A stretch of 64,000 bases of DNA from Cryobacterium sp. (GTDB taxonomy: Bacteria; Actinomycetota; Actinomycetes; Actinomycetales; Microbacteriaceae), in contig NZ_JAODBG010000119.1 of the NCBI RefSeq assembly GCF_025463825.1, positions 62,001 through 126,000 of the forward strand, read 5' to 3'. The position numbers and the translations under genes were made by a program. Under the pieces are notes generated by a model. That model was not told the origin of the DNA. It did no database searches and saw nothing but the letters and a program-made list of their open reading frames with translations. This document shows positions 7,815 through 18,100 of this stretch, one piece after another (the first letter of the stretch is position 1; every line of letters begins with the position of its first letter).

Positions 7815-9467
7815 ATGTCCGTTGGCCCGCTGATCGTCCAAAGTGACCGCACGGTTCTGCTCGAAGTCGCGCATCCTCTCGCCGAGGATGCCCGGCACGA
7901 CCTGGCCGTTTTCGCCGAGCTGGAACGTGCGCCGGAGCACATCCACACCTACCGCATCACCCGGCTGGGCCTGTGGAATGCGCGAGCGGCCGGCCATGAC
8001 GCGGCGAACATGCTGGCCACCCTCGAGAAGTATTCCAAATTCGCGATCCCGCAGACGGTGTCGGTCGACCTCGAGGAGACCGTGGGCCGGTACGGCCGCC
8101 TGGTCATCGACCGCGACGCCGACGGCCAGCTGGTGCTGCGCAGCCTCGACGCCCCCGTGCTCACCGAGGTCGCCGCCGCCCGGCGCATCGCCCCGCTGCT
8201 GATCGGCCAGCCCACTCCGGACTCGTTCCTGGTGGCGCCGTGGGCGCGCGGCCAACTCAAGCAGGAGCTCGTCAAGCTCGGCTGGCCGGCAGAGGACCTC
8301 GCCGGGTACACCCCGGGAACCCCGCACGACATCGCCCTGCTCGAAGACGGCTGGGCGCTGCGCGACTACCAGAACAAGGCCGTGTCGAACTTCTTCGACG
8401 CCGGCTCGGGCGTTGTGGTGCTGCCCTGCGGGGCCGGCAAGACCCTCGTCGGCGCCGGCGCGATGGCCACCGCGAAGACCAACACCCTGATCCTGGTCAC
8501 CAACACCGTCTCGGCGCGGCAGTGGCGCGATGAGCTGCAGAAGCGCACCACCCTCACCGCAGAGGAGATCGGCGAGTACTCCGGCCAGGTGAAGGAGGTC
8601 AAGCCCGTCACCATCGCGACGTACCAGATCCTCACCGCGAAGCGGAAGGGCGAGTACGCGCACCTGGAGCTGCTCGACGCGATGGACTGGGGTCTGGTCA
8701 TCTATGACGAGGTGCACCTGCTGCCGGCCCCGGTGTTCAAGCTCACCGCCGAGTTGCAGGCCCGTCGCCGACTCGGGCTCACCGCCACCCTGGTGCGCGA
8801 GGACGGCCGGGAGGGCGACGTGTTCAGCCTGATCGGGCCCAAACGGTTCGACGCCCCCTGGAAGGAGATTGAGGCACAGGGCTTCATCTCCCCCGCCGCA
8901 TGCTTCGAGGTGCGCATCGACCTGCCCCAGTCCGAGCGGCTCAGCTACGCCGCCGCACCCGACGATGAGCGCTACCGGATGGCCGCGACCGCGCCGGCCA
9001 AGCTGGACGTGGTCAAGCAGCTCGTGGCGATGCACCCGGGCGAACGCATCCTGGTGATCGGCCAGTACCTCGACCAGATCGACGAACTCGCCGAGACGCT
9101 GCAGGCGCCCAAGCTCACCGGCGCCACGCCGGTCGACGAACGGGAACGGCTGTACCAGGCGTTCCGGGTGGGTGAGGAGAATCTGCTTGTGGTGTCCAAG
9201 GTCGCAAACTTCTCCATCGACCTGCCGGAGGCCTCCGTCGCCATTCAGGTCTCCGGCTCCTACGGGTCCCGCCAGGAGGAGGCCCAGCGCCTGGGGCGCC
9301 TGCTGCGCCCCAAGGAGTCCGGCCTCACCGCCACGTTCTACACCCTCGTGGCCCGCGACACGGTCGACCAGGACTTCGCCCAAAACCGCCAGCGCTTCCT
9401 AGCCGAGCAGGGGTACTCCTACACGATCCTCGACGCCCACGCCCTGGAGCTGGTCCGCGAACCCTGA
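7815..9467 (+). CDS. XPB/Rad25-type DNA repair helicase
   Basis: A 550-aa superfamily 2 helicase. An N-terminal domain (about 1-130) precedes the motor: Walker A CGAGKT near 205-210, motif Ia around LILVTNTVSARQW, DEVH box near 303, LTATLVRED, and C-terminal motifs VSKVANFSIDLP and QRLGRLLRP. It belongs to the bacterial XPB family, a 3'-5' helicase linked to repair. The ATG at 7815 was taken; a TTG three codons earlier is possible. It follows its helicase-associated partner by 81 bp. Confidence 0.93.
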   Translation: MSVGPLIVQSDRTVLLEVAHPLAEDARHDLAVFAELERAPEHIHTYRITRLGLWNARAAGHDAANMLATLEKYSKFAIPQTVSVDLEETVGRYGRLVIDRDADGQLVLRSLDAPVLTEVAAARRIAPLLIGQPTPDSFLVAPWARGQLKQELVKLGWPAEDLAGYTPGTPHDIALLEDGWALRDYQNKAVSNFFDAGSGVVVLPCGAGKTLVGAGAMATAKTNTLILVTNTVSARQWRDELQKRTTLTAEEIGEYSGQVKEVKPVTIATYQILTAKRKGEYAHLELLDAMDWGLVIYDEVHLLPAPVFKLTAELQARRRLGLTATLVREDGREGDVFSLIGPKRFDAPWKEIEAQGFISPAACFEVRIDLPQSERLSYAAAPDDERYRMAATAPAKLDVVKQLVAMHPGERILVIGQYLDQIDELAETLQAPKLTGATPVDERERLYQAFRVGEENLLVVSKVANFSIDLPEASVAIQVSGSYGSRQEEAQRLGRLLRPKESGLTATFYTLVARDTVDQDFAQNRQRFLAEQGYSYTILDAHALELVREP

Positions 9468-9481
9468 CCAGACCGCGCCTC

Positions 9482-9557
9482 GTGGGAAGGACAAAGTGCC
9501 CGGACAAGGACGGAAGCCGGCAGGTGGTCCTTATCCGAGACCGTTGTCCTTACCCAC
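9482..9557. terminator. Nested hairpin between convergent genes
   Basis: An outer stem (9482-9494 with 9544-9557, GTGGG-AAGGACAA type) encloses an inner one (9501-9511, CGGACAAGGAC, with 9527-9537). It overlaps the last codons of the RibD-type reductase and may terminate both converging transcripts. AAGGACAA-like words recur four times in 76 bp. Confidence 0.45.
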
Positions 9558-10280
9558 GGCAGCGCGCAGGTAGCGCAGCAGGAGGGTGTCGCCGGCCGGG
9601 AGGGCGTGGGCCAGGCGCATCCGGCGGGGGGACGCCTCCCGTGCGCCGGCTATGCGGGGAGCGCGTCCGGACTCCAGCAGGGGCGCAAGGGTGAGGCAGA
9701 GCTCGTCCACGCGGTCGGCGGCCAGCAATGAGCCGAACAGGCCCGGCCCGCCCTCGCAGAGCACCTGCGGGTAGCCGCGTTCCGTCAAAGTCGTGACCAT
9801 CAGCGCGTGGTCCACGGCTGAGTCGCCGCAGACCAGCACGTCGGCCACCTCGGCGAGCGCTGCGCGCCGGTCGGCCGGGGCTCCGGCGTGCGTGATCACC
9901 ATCGGCCGGCTGGCCGCCCGCGTGAATACCGGATGCGTGGCGTCCAGGTCGAGCCGGCCGGACACGATCGCCACCGGCGGGTGCTCCGGCAGGCCGTGGG
10001 CGAGGCGCCAGGCCACAGCGTCGTCGGTGAACCGGATGCCTCCGTACCCCTCGGCGCGCACCGTGCCGGCGCCCACCAGGATCACGTCGCTGAGCATGCG
10101 CAGGGTGTCGAAGACGAGCCGGTCGGCGTCGTCACCGAGGCCGCCGCTCAGCCCGTCGTGGGTGGCGGCGCCGTCCAGGCTGCTGATGAAGTTGACCCGC
10201 AGGTGCGGGGTGCTCCGATCGGTCACGACGTACCGGCGGAGCACGTCGTCCGGGTCGAGCGTTCCGGCGGCGGGCGTCAT
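9531..10280 (-). CDS. Pyrimidine reductase family protein (RibD C-terminal domain)
   Basis: The 249-aa protein matches the RibD_C/dihydrofolate-reductase-like fold: LRVNFISSLDGAAT at about 27-40, the L-R-x-x-S-D-V-I-L-V-G-A-G-T-V-R-A-E-G-Y-G nucleotide region near 61-80, and VLCEGGPGLFGSLL near 173-186. True RibD reduces the riboflavin precursor with NADPH; this stand-alone version lacks the deaminase domain and could act in another pathway. Its ATG overlaps the stop of the upstream DHPS-like gene (TGATG), indicating coupled translation. Confidence 0.85.
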   Translation of the reverse strand: MTPAAGTLDPDDVLRRYVVTDRSTPHLRVNFISSLDGAATHDGLSGGLGDDADRLVFDTLRMLSDVILVGAGTVRAEGYGGIRFTDDAVAWRLAHGLPEHPPVAIVSGRLDLDATHPVFTRAASRPMVITHAGAPADRRAALAEVADVLVCGDSAVDHALMVTTLTERGYPQVLCEGGPGLFGSLLAADRVDELCLTLAPLLESGRAPRIAGAREASPRRMRLAHALPAGDTLLLRYLRAAVGKDNGLG

Positions 10281-11188
10281 CAGGTGAGGTTGTGGCGCAG
10301 GTAGGCGGGCTCGCGGAAACCGAGGATGGCTTCGACCATCCGCACGGCGTCGACGGCGGCGGGAACGTTGTGCACCCGCACGATCCGGGCTCCCTGCAGG
10401 ATGCAGAACACCGCGGCGGCGAGTGTGCCCTCCACCCGCTGGTCGCGGTCCCGGTCGAGGGTCTCGCCGATGAAGTCCTTGTTCGACACCGCCACCAGCG
10501 TGGGCAGCCCCAGCGTGGTGATCTCGCCCAGCCGGCGGGTGAGTTCGAGGGAGTGCCGGGTGTTCTTGTTCAGGTCGTGGCCGGGGTCGATGACCAGCCG
10601 GTCGGCCGGCATCCCGTGCCGCACCGCCCGGTCCACCCGGTCCAGGAGGAACGCGGCGACCTCACCGACCACGTCGTCGTACCGCGGCGCCGGATACGGG
10701 GTGCGCGGCCGGGCCAGGCTGTGCGTGATCACGAGTGTCGCGGCACTGTCGGCGACGACTTCCGCCATCCGCGGATCGTGCACCCCGGTGGTGTCGTTGA
10801 TCACGTGGGCGCCGGCGCGGATGCTGGCCCGGGCCACGTCCGGATCGAAGGTGTCCACAGAGATCACGACGCCGGCGCCCCGCAGGGCCTCGACCACCGG
10901 CACGACCCGGTCGATCTCCGCCGCCACCGGAATGGCCGGCCCCGGCGCGAACTTCGCCCCGCCGATGTCGACCCAGTCGGCGCCATCGAGAACGGCCCGG
11001 CGGGCGGCGGCGACGGCCGCGTCGAGCGTGAAGGTGGCACCGCGGTCGTAGAAGGAGTCCGGCGTGCGGTTGATCACCGCCATCACCGCCACCTCGCGGT
11101 CGAAGTTGAAATCGCGCCCCCCGATGCGGCGCACGGGCACGTCGAGCCGGGGCAGGATGACCCCGGTGGCGGCGGTCGAGCTGGGCAT
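10280..11188 (-). CDS. Dihydropteroate synthase-like protein, FolP2 type
   Basis: The 302-aa protein has the pterin-binding TIM barrel, but its first signature reads MAVINRTPDSFYDRG rather than N-x-T-x-D-S-F-S-D-G, as in mycobacterial FolP2. FolP2 proteins there do not substitute for dihydropteroate synthase, so folate synthesis should not be assumed. Other motifs: WVDIGGAKFAPG, VISVDTFDPDVA, HVINDTTG, LVIDPGHDLNKN. The ATG at 11188 has AGGAG 5 nt upstream; an earlier in-frame start at 11236 has none. Confidence 0.85.
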   Translation of the reverse strand: MPSSTAATGVILPRLDVPVRRIGGRDFNFDREVAVMAVINRTPDSFYDRGATFTLDAAVAAARRAVLDGADWVDIGGAKFAPGPAIPVAAEIDRVVPVVEALRGAGVVISVDTFDPDVARASIRAGAHVINDTTGVHDPRMAEVVADSAATLVITHSLARPRTPYPAPRYDDVVGEVAAFLLDRVDRAVRHGMPADRLVIDPGHDLNKNTRHSLELTRRLGEITTLGLPTLVAVSNKDFIGETLDRDRDQRVEGTLAAAVFCILQGARIVRVHNVPAAVDAVRMVEAILGFREPAYLRHNLT

Positions 11189-11239
11189 CTGGCTCCTCGT
11201 GCTGGGCCGCCGCGACAAGCGACGGGTATTCGGCAAGGC

Positions 11240-12535
11240 CTACCCCGACAACGGGAGAAGCAGGTCTTCCAAGGCTATGTTCTCATCCGTGAGCCGGTTC
11301 GCCTCCACCCGCACGCCCGAGCGGATGAGGCGCTGCACGGTCTCGTTCACGCCCCAGACGTTCACGTTCATGCCTGCGACGACCTGCCCGTCGGCGAGCC
11401 AGAAGGCCACGAATCTCCGCCCCGCCCGGTCACCGCGGAACACGACGTCCGCCTGCGCGGCGAGCTCGCCGAAGCCCGAGTACTCCATCCCCAGGTCGAA
11501 CTGGTCGGTGTAGAAGTACGGGATCGCGTCGTACTCGGTGGTGTCGCCCAGTATCGCCCGACCGGCCGCGGCGCCGGCGGTGTCGGCGTTGGCCCAGTGC
11601 TCCACCCGCATCCGGTGGCCCAGCCTGGGGTGGAAGACGTTGGCGACGTCGCCGACGGCGAAAACATCGGGGTCGCTCGTGGCAAACGTCGCCGAGGCGG
11701 CGATGCCGTTCTCCACGCTCAGGCCGGACCCCAGCGCCAGCTGGGTGTTCGGGGTGGCGCCGAGGCCCACCACCACGAGATCCGCGCGCACCAGGGTGCG
11801 ATCGCTCAGCCGTACCCCGGTCACCCGGGTGCCGCCGCTGCGGCTCTCCCCCTCCAGCTCGACCACCGTGGTGGAATTGCCCACGTGAACGCCGTGGTCG
11901 CGGTGCAACTGCTCGAAGACCGCGCCGACCTCGGCGCCGACCGCGGAGGCCAGCGGAACGGCGCCACGCCCCAGCACGATCGCCTCGTTGCCGTAGCCCC
12001 TGGCCGCGGCGGCGACCTCCAGCCCGATCCAGCCGGTACCGATGATCACCACCCTGCGGCCGCCCGCCGCCAGCGCGGTCCGCAGGCGCTCGGAATCGGC
12101 CAGGCTGCGCAGATAGTGCACGCCGGGCAGGCTCGCCCCAGGCCCGGGAAACGGCCGCGGCGACGCGCCCATGGCCAGCAGCAACCGGGAATACCGGACG
12201 GTGCGGCCGTCGTCGAGGGTCAGCCGGTGCCCGCCCCGGTCGAGCACCGCCGCCCGGTGCCCCGCGATCCGCTCGATCCCGTTCTCGGCATACCAACCGA
12301 CCGGATGCACGTCGACGACGTCCCGCCCGGCGGTGCCGGCCAGGTACTCCTTCGACAGCGGCGGGCGGATGTACGGGGCGTCGATCTCCTCCCCGATCAG
12401 CAGCACCCGTCCGGTCGAGCCCGCGCGCACGGCCTCAGCCGCCCGGGCTCCGGCCAGGCCGGCGCCGACGATCACCACCGGCTCGTCCGCAGGGTCCCCC
12501 GGGGTGCCCGATTCTCCGATTCCCCGCTCCACCAT
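11240..12535 (-). CDS. FAD-dependent NAD(P) oxidoreductase, ferredoxin-reductase type
   Basis: A 431-aa flavoprotein with two dinucleotide-binding folds: VVIVGAGLAGARAAEAVR near 20-37 (FAD) and VVIIGTGWIGLEVAAAA near 160-176 (NAD(P)H). The late FAD motif is DVFAVGDVANV near 285-295. It resembles reductases that pass electrons to ferredoxins or Rieske proteins of oxygenase systems; no partner is nearby. GAGGGG lies 5 nt before the ATG. Divergent from the response regulator at 12688. Confidence 0.87.
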   Translation of the reverse strand: MVERGIGESGTPGDPADEPVVIVGAGLAGARAAEAVRAGSTGRVLLIGEEIDAPYIRPPLSKEYLAGTAGRDVVDVHPVGWYAENGIERIAGHRAAVLDRGGHRLTLDDGRTVRYSRLLLAMGASPRPFPGPGASLPGVHYLRSLADSERLRTALAAGGRRVVIIGTGWIGLEVAAAARGYGNEAIVLGRGAVPLASAVGAEVGAVFEQLHRDHGVHVGNSTTVVELEGESRSGGTRVTGVRLSDRTLVRADLVVVGLGATPNTQLALGSGLSVENGIAASATFATSDPDVFAVGDVANVFHPRLGHRMRVEHWANADTAGAAAGRAILGDTTEYDAIPYFYTDQFDLGMEYSGFGELAAQADVVFRGDRAGRRFVAFWLADGQVVAGMNVNVWGVNETVQRLIRSGVRVEANRLTDENIALEDLLLPLSG

Positions 12536-12675
12536 GGCTTCCCCTCGCCCCGGTTGGTTCCCGCACGACCCGTCGAGGACGACGGTATCGGCATCAGCCC
12601 CGCACCGGAAGGGCTACCGGCCCGAGACTGCGCGGGCATACCGCCCACTCTCAGGGAAGCATCAGCTAACGCGCA

Positions 12676-12681
12676 GATACT
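12676..12681 (+). promoter_or_regulatory. -10 hexamer of the response regulator gene
   Basis: GATACT ends 6 nt before the ATG at 12688, again with no ribosome site, consistent with a leaderless transcript. Confidence 0.45.
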
Positions 12682-12687
12682 AGGGGC

Positions 12688-13380
12688 ATGACTGACGGCC
12701 CCCGCATCCTTATCGTTGACGACGAACCCAACATCCGGGATCTCCTCACCACCAGCCTCCGCTTCGCCGGTTTCGCCGTGCGCGCCGTCGGCAACGGTGC
12801 CCAGGCGATTTCCGCGGTCCTGGAGGAAGAGCCCGACCTCATCATCCTGGACGTCATGCTGCCGGACATGAACGGCTTCGGCGTCACCAAGCGCCTGCGT
12901 TCGGCCGGTTACACCGCCCCGATCCTGTTCCTCACGGCCAAGGACGACACCGAAGACAAGATCACCGGCCTGACCGTGGGCGGCGACGACTACGTCACCA
13001 AGCCGTTCAGCCTCGACGAGATTGTCGCCCGGATCAAGGCGATCCTGCGCCGCACCATGCACGCAGATGAAGACGCGGTGATCCGTGCCGGTGAACTCAC
13101 CATGGACCAGGACACCCACGAGGTCCTCGTCGGCGACCAGCCCATCGAGCTCAGCCCCACCGAGTTCAAGCTGCTGCGCTACCTGATGCTCAACCCCAAC
13201 CGGGTGCTCTCCAAGGCGCAGATCCTCGATCACGTTTGGGAATACGACTTCAACGGCGATGCGGGCATCGTGGAATCCTACATCTCGTACCTGCGCCGCA
13301 AGGTCGACATGCACTCCAGCGAGCCGCTGATCCAGACCAAGCGCGGCTTCGGATACATGCTCAAGGCCGCGAAGGCTTAG
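12688..13380 (+). CDS. OmpR-family response regulator
   Basis: The 230-aa protein has a receiver domain (1-120; acidic pocket D11/D12, phosphoacceptor D55 in IILDVMLPD, KPF lysine near 107) and a winged-helix DNA-binding domain (about 130-228, ending TKRGFGYML). It starts 36 nt-plus upstream of a sensor kinase, which is its likely partner. The regulon is not shown by the sequence. Confidence 0.93.
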   Translation: MTDGPRILIVDDEPNIRDLLTTSLRFAGFAVRAVGNGAQAISAVLEEEPDLIILDVMLPDMNGFGVTKRLRSAGYTAPILFLTAKDDTEDKITGLTVGGDDYVTKPFSLDEIVARIKAILRRTMHADEDAVIRAGELTMDQDTHEVLVGDQPIELSPTEFKLLRYLMLNPNRVLSKAQILDHVWEYDFNGDAGIVESYISYLRRKVDMHSSEPLIQTKRGFGYMLKAAKA

Positions 13381-13398
13381 ACGCTCAGGATCGTTTCC

Positions 13399-13404
13399 TA
13401 GACT
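13399..13404 (+). promoter_or_regulatory. -10 hexamer before the sensor kinase
   Basis: TAGACT ends 6 nt before the kinase ATG at 13411. It suggests the kinase also has its own leaderless transcript. Confidence 0.5.
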
Positions 13405-13410
13405 GGAACA

Positions 13411-15243
13411 ATGCATGTGGCCCTGATGGACCGATGGAGCCGGGTTTCGCTCCGCTCCAAGATCACCGGTGTCACCGTGCTGATGCTCACGCTCGGCCTG
13501 CTCGTTTCCGGTGTGGGGACCATGGTGATCCTGCGCAACTACGTGGTGCAGCAGGTGGATTCCAGCCTGCAGACCGAGGCGCAGACCCTCCTGACCAATT
13601 ATCTGTCGTCCCCGCTGGACGAGGGCAGCGCCAACGTGGACTCGGACTACTTCGTCGCGGTCTACGACCAGAACGGCGTCCTCAAGGACCGCACCTGGCG
13701 GGACCGTCCGCGCGCGAGCCTGCCGGTGGTCACCATGCAGCTCGACCTGCACAGCGTGATCAGCCTGGACGGCACCGTGCAAAAGCTCTCCGACGCCGAG
13801 GGCGACACCGAGTTCCATGCCGTGGCGGTGCCCTTCGTGATCAACTCCACCGGCACCTACGGCACCCTGCTCATGGCCGTGTCGATGCAGCCGACCCAGA
13901 ACACCGTCAACACCTACCTGAGCATCTTCCTCGGCTTCGGCGTCGGCGTCGTGGTCGTGGGCGCCATGCTCACCCGGCTGCTGGTCACCACGACGTTCGT
14001 CCCGTTGCGCGAGGTGGAGCGCACGGCCGCCGCCATCGCGGACGGCGACTTCAGCCAGCGCCTCGGCGGCGCCACCCCCAACACCGAGGTCGGCCGGCTC
14101 AACCGGTCCCTCAACACCATGCTCAGTCGCATCGACCGGGCGTTCAAGGACCGTGCCCGCACGATCGACCAGATGCGCCGGTTCGTCGGCGACGCCAGCC
14201 ACGAGCTGCGCACCCCGCTCGTGTCGGTGCGCGGCTACGCGGAGCTCTACCGGATGGGCGCCCTGCAGAGCCCGGAAGAAGTGGCCCAGGCCATGCAGCG
14301 CATCGAGAAGGAAGCCATCCGGATGGGCGGCCTGGTTGAAGACCTGCTCGAACTGGCCCGACTGGACGAGACCAAGCCCCTGGTGCTCACCCGCGTCGAC
14401 CTGCTGCCCCTCGCCCAGGACGCCGCCCTGGATGCCATGGCCTCCTCGCCCGGCCGCCGGGTCAGCGTACTCACCAGCCACCCCACCGTTTACGATGACG
14501 CCGACCCCGAACCGCACATCGACCTGGGCCACTCCACCGGCGAGGTCCTCGGCGCCGCGCCGACGCCGTCGTCACCCGAGCTGCCGGCGGCGCCGGCACC
14601 CACGGCCAAGGCCGCCGCAGCCGCCGCCAAGGCCGCCGCGTCCGCTTCCGCCAAAGCTGCGGCCGCCGCGGCCGCCAAGCCCACCGCCCGTTCGGACCAG
14701 TCCGGGTCCACGACCGGCACCGTCTCCTTCGCCGGTGCCACGCTCGCCCGCCTGCGCACCCGCCGGCCTCGCCGAACGGATGTGCCCGCATCCGTCGCCG
14801 ACCCGTCCACCGCGCCGATGCCGGAACCGCCGCCCCTGGAGGCGGTGATCATGGCCGAGGAGAACAAGGTGCGCCAGGTCATCACCAACCTGATGGGGAA
14901 CGCCCTGCGATTCAGCCCCGATGACAGCCCGGTGGAGCTTGAGGTGACCGTCGACCGGCGCAATGAGCGGGCGTCGATCTCGGTGATCGATCACGGCGAG
15001 GGCATCCCGCCGCAGATCCGCGACAAGATCTTCCAGCGTTTCTGGCGTGCGGACACGTCCCGTGCCAGGGAGACCGGTGGCAGCGGCCTGGGGTTGGCGA
15101 TCGTGGCGTCGATCGTGGCCAGCCACAACGGTTCGGTCGAGGTCCTGGAGACGCCGGGCGGCGGTGCGACCTTCCGGGTCTGGTTCCCCCTGGCGGACTC
15201 GTCGGCGGCCCCGCAGGCGCTGGCTACGCCCACCCTGTCCTGA
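13411..15243 (+). CDS. HAMP sensor histidine kinase with an Ala/Lys-rich insert
   Basis: The 610-aa protein has a membrane segment near 18-40, an extracytoplasmic sensor region to about 168, a second membrane segment near 170-195, HAMP near 190-245, HisKA with phosphoacceptor His264 in DASHELRTPL, and an HATPase with N box NLMGNA near 493-498 and G boxes DHGEGIP and GGSGLGLAI. Between the first ATPase strand (about 349-355) and the N box lies an extra, roughly 120-residue Pro/Ala/Lys-rich low-complexity stretch (about 357-478). Most kinases have only a short loop there. It pairs with the upstream regulator. A second ATG at 13426 is possible. Confidence 0.92.
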   Translation: MHVALMDRWSRVSLRSKITGVTVLMLTLGLLVSGVGTMVILRNYVVQQVDSSLQTEAQTLLTNYLSSPLDEGSANVDSDYFVAVYDQNGVLKDRTWRDRPRASLPVVTMQLDLHSVISLDGTVQKLSDAEGDTEFHAVAVPFVINSTGTYGTLLMAVSMQPTQNTVNTYLSIFLGFGVGVVVVGAMLTRLLVTTTFVPLREVERTAAAIADGDFSQRLGGATPNTEVGRLNRSLNTMLSRIDRAFKDRARTIDQMRRFVGDASHELRTPLVSVRGYAELYRMGALQSPEEVAQAMQRIEKEAIRMGGLVEDLLELARLDETKPLVLTRVDLLPLAQDAALDAMASSPGRRVSVLTSHPTVYDDADPEPHIDLGHSTGEVLGAAPTPSSPELPAAPAPTAKAAAAAAKAAASASAKAAAAAAAKPTARSDQSGSTTGTVSFAGATLARLRTRRPRRTDVPASVADPSTAPMPEPPPLEAVIMAEENKVRQVITNLMGNALRFSPDDSPVELEVTVDRRNERASISVIDHGEGIPPQIRDKIFQRFWRADTSRARETGGSGLGLAIVASIVASHNGSVEVLETPGGGATFRVWFPLADSSAAPQALATPTLS

Positions 15244-15396
15244 TCCGGACGGGTTGCGCGGCGTTCCGTCCTCCCCAGGCCCGGCGCGGCGCCGTTTCTC
15301 CCCTGCCGGTGCCCGTCTCAGCAGTGCGCGCCCGCGGCGTCATAGCGTCGCCATGAGCGTCCGACCGGACGCCGCACCCAGCGAACGGAGAAGACG

Positions 15397-15687
15397 ATGA
15401 CGCAATTCCAGGTAGACAGCGACGCACTGCTCAGCACCACCGGGGCCGCCCGGGCCACCATGGGCCGGATCCAGGCGGAGGTCGCGGCCCTCCTCGGCCA
15501 GCTCACGGGCCTGGAGGGGTCCTGGACCGGGCAGGCATCCGCACAGTTTCAGGCGGCCGTCTCCGCGTGGCGCACGACCCAGCAGCATGTCGAGCAGAGT
15601 GCGGATGTGCTCAATCAGGCGCTCGGGCAGGCCGGCCAGCAGTACGCCGACGTGGAGCAGGCCAACGCCCGGCTGTTCGCGCGGTAA
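15397..15687 (+). CDS. WXG100 (ESAT-6-like) small secreted protein
   Basis: The 96-aa all-helical protein has the W-x-G turn (SWTGQAS near residues 43-49) in the middle and no signal peptide, which defines the WXG100 family exported by type VII secretion. GGAGA lies 6 nt before the ATG. It stands alone: no EccC ATPase, partner WXG gene or large toxin is within the window, and the C-terminus (ARLFAR) lacks an obvious YxxxD/E signal. It may be a homodimeric substrate of a system elsewhere. Confidence 0.88.
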   Translation: MTQFQVDSDALLSTTGAARATMGRIQAEVAALLGQLTGLEGSWTGQASAQFQAAVSAWRTTQQHVEQSADVLNQALGQAGQQYADVEQANARLFAR

Positions 15688-15723
15688 CCGGCCTGCGGGT
15701 CCTGGCCGGCCGGGAGGTGCGGG

Positions 15724-15761
15724 CACAAGAAAAGTGGGCGCCCCTAGAGGGACGCCCACTT
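15724..15761 (-). terminator. groEL terminator
   Basis: AAGTGGGCG (15753-15761 complement) pairs with CGCCCACTT (15732-15740 complement) on the minus strand, followed by TTTCTTG. It lies 23 nt past the groEL stop. It also sits after the convergent WXG100 gene. Confidence 0.8.
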
Positions 15762-15783
15762 GTCAGTGCTGGTGAGGCAGGAC

Positions 15784-17637
<1,854 letters not shown>

Positions 17638-17672
17638 TCACATCTCGGTGTGTAGTTGTCGACGCGTGAGTT

Positions 17673-17876
17673 CTAAGCCGGACGAACCGACTCGGCCTGC
17701 GGGCCCTTGGCTCCGGTACCGAGTTCGAAGATGACATGCTGGCCTTCTTCGAGAACCTTGTAGCCGTGCATGTCGATGGCGGAGTAGTGGACGAAGACGT
17801 CCTGCCCACCTCCATCAACAGTGATGAAGCCGAAACCCTTTTCAGCGTTGAACCATTTAACGGTTCCGTTCGCCAT
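17673..17876 (-). CDS. cspA: Cold-shock protein, CspA type
   Basis: A 67-aa single-domain cold-shock protein: [19 protein letters not shown] (RNP1) and DVFVHYSAI (RNP2). It binds single-stranded RNA/DNA and melts RNA structure at low temperature. GGGGAG lies 7 nt before the ATG at 17876. The 224 bp upstream are free of genes, leaving room for the long 5' UTR typical of cspA messages. Confidence 0.95.
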   Translation of the reverse strand: MANGTVKWFNAEKGFGFITVDGGGQDVFVHYSAIDMHGYKVLEEGQHVIFELGTGAKGPQAESVRPA

Positions 17877-18100
17877 GTGAAACTCCCCTAATGCAGTGTT
17901 GTGTAGTACGGCACTCACCCGTTGGTGTTACCGGGCCTGGCGCAGATGCTGCGTCCACCGTCTGTGAAAAATCGTTCTCTGGTGGAGAGCGCTGAGCACA
18001 TAAAATGAGCGACCACTGCAGATATTAGTGACCTCGGGCAAGTTCAATAGGGGGTTGACGGGGCGGCCCGATCCCGATAGGAAAATCGCCCGCGAACGGC
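17877..18100 (-). other. Upstream region of cspA
   Basis: This gene-free 224 bp contains AT-rich stretches (CACTAATATCT and ATTTTATGTGC on the minus strand) that could be promoter parts. A long cold-regulated leader is plausible but no cold box is recognisable. Confidence 0.35.

Noticed and set aside
6390-9383. Minus-strand open frame of 997 codons opposite the helicase pair
   Set aside because: It is an antisense shadow of GC-rich genes: composition is His/Gly/Gln-rich, without domains, and both plus-strand genes are certain.
10292-12691. Plus-strand frame of about 800 codons over the folP2 and reductase genes
   Set aside because: Low-complexity antisense translation of two well-supported minus-strand genes.
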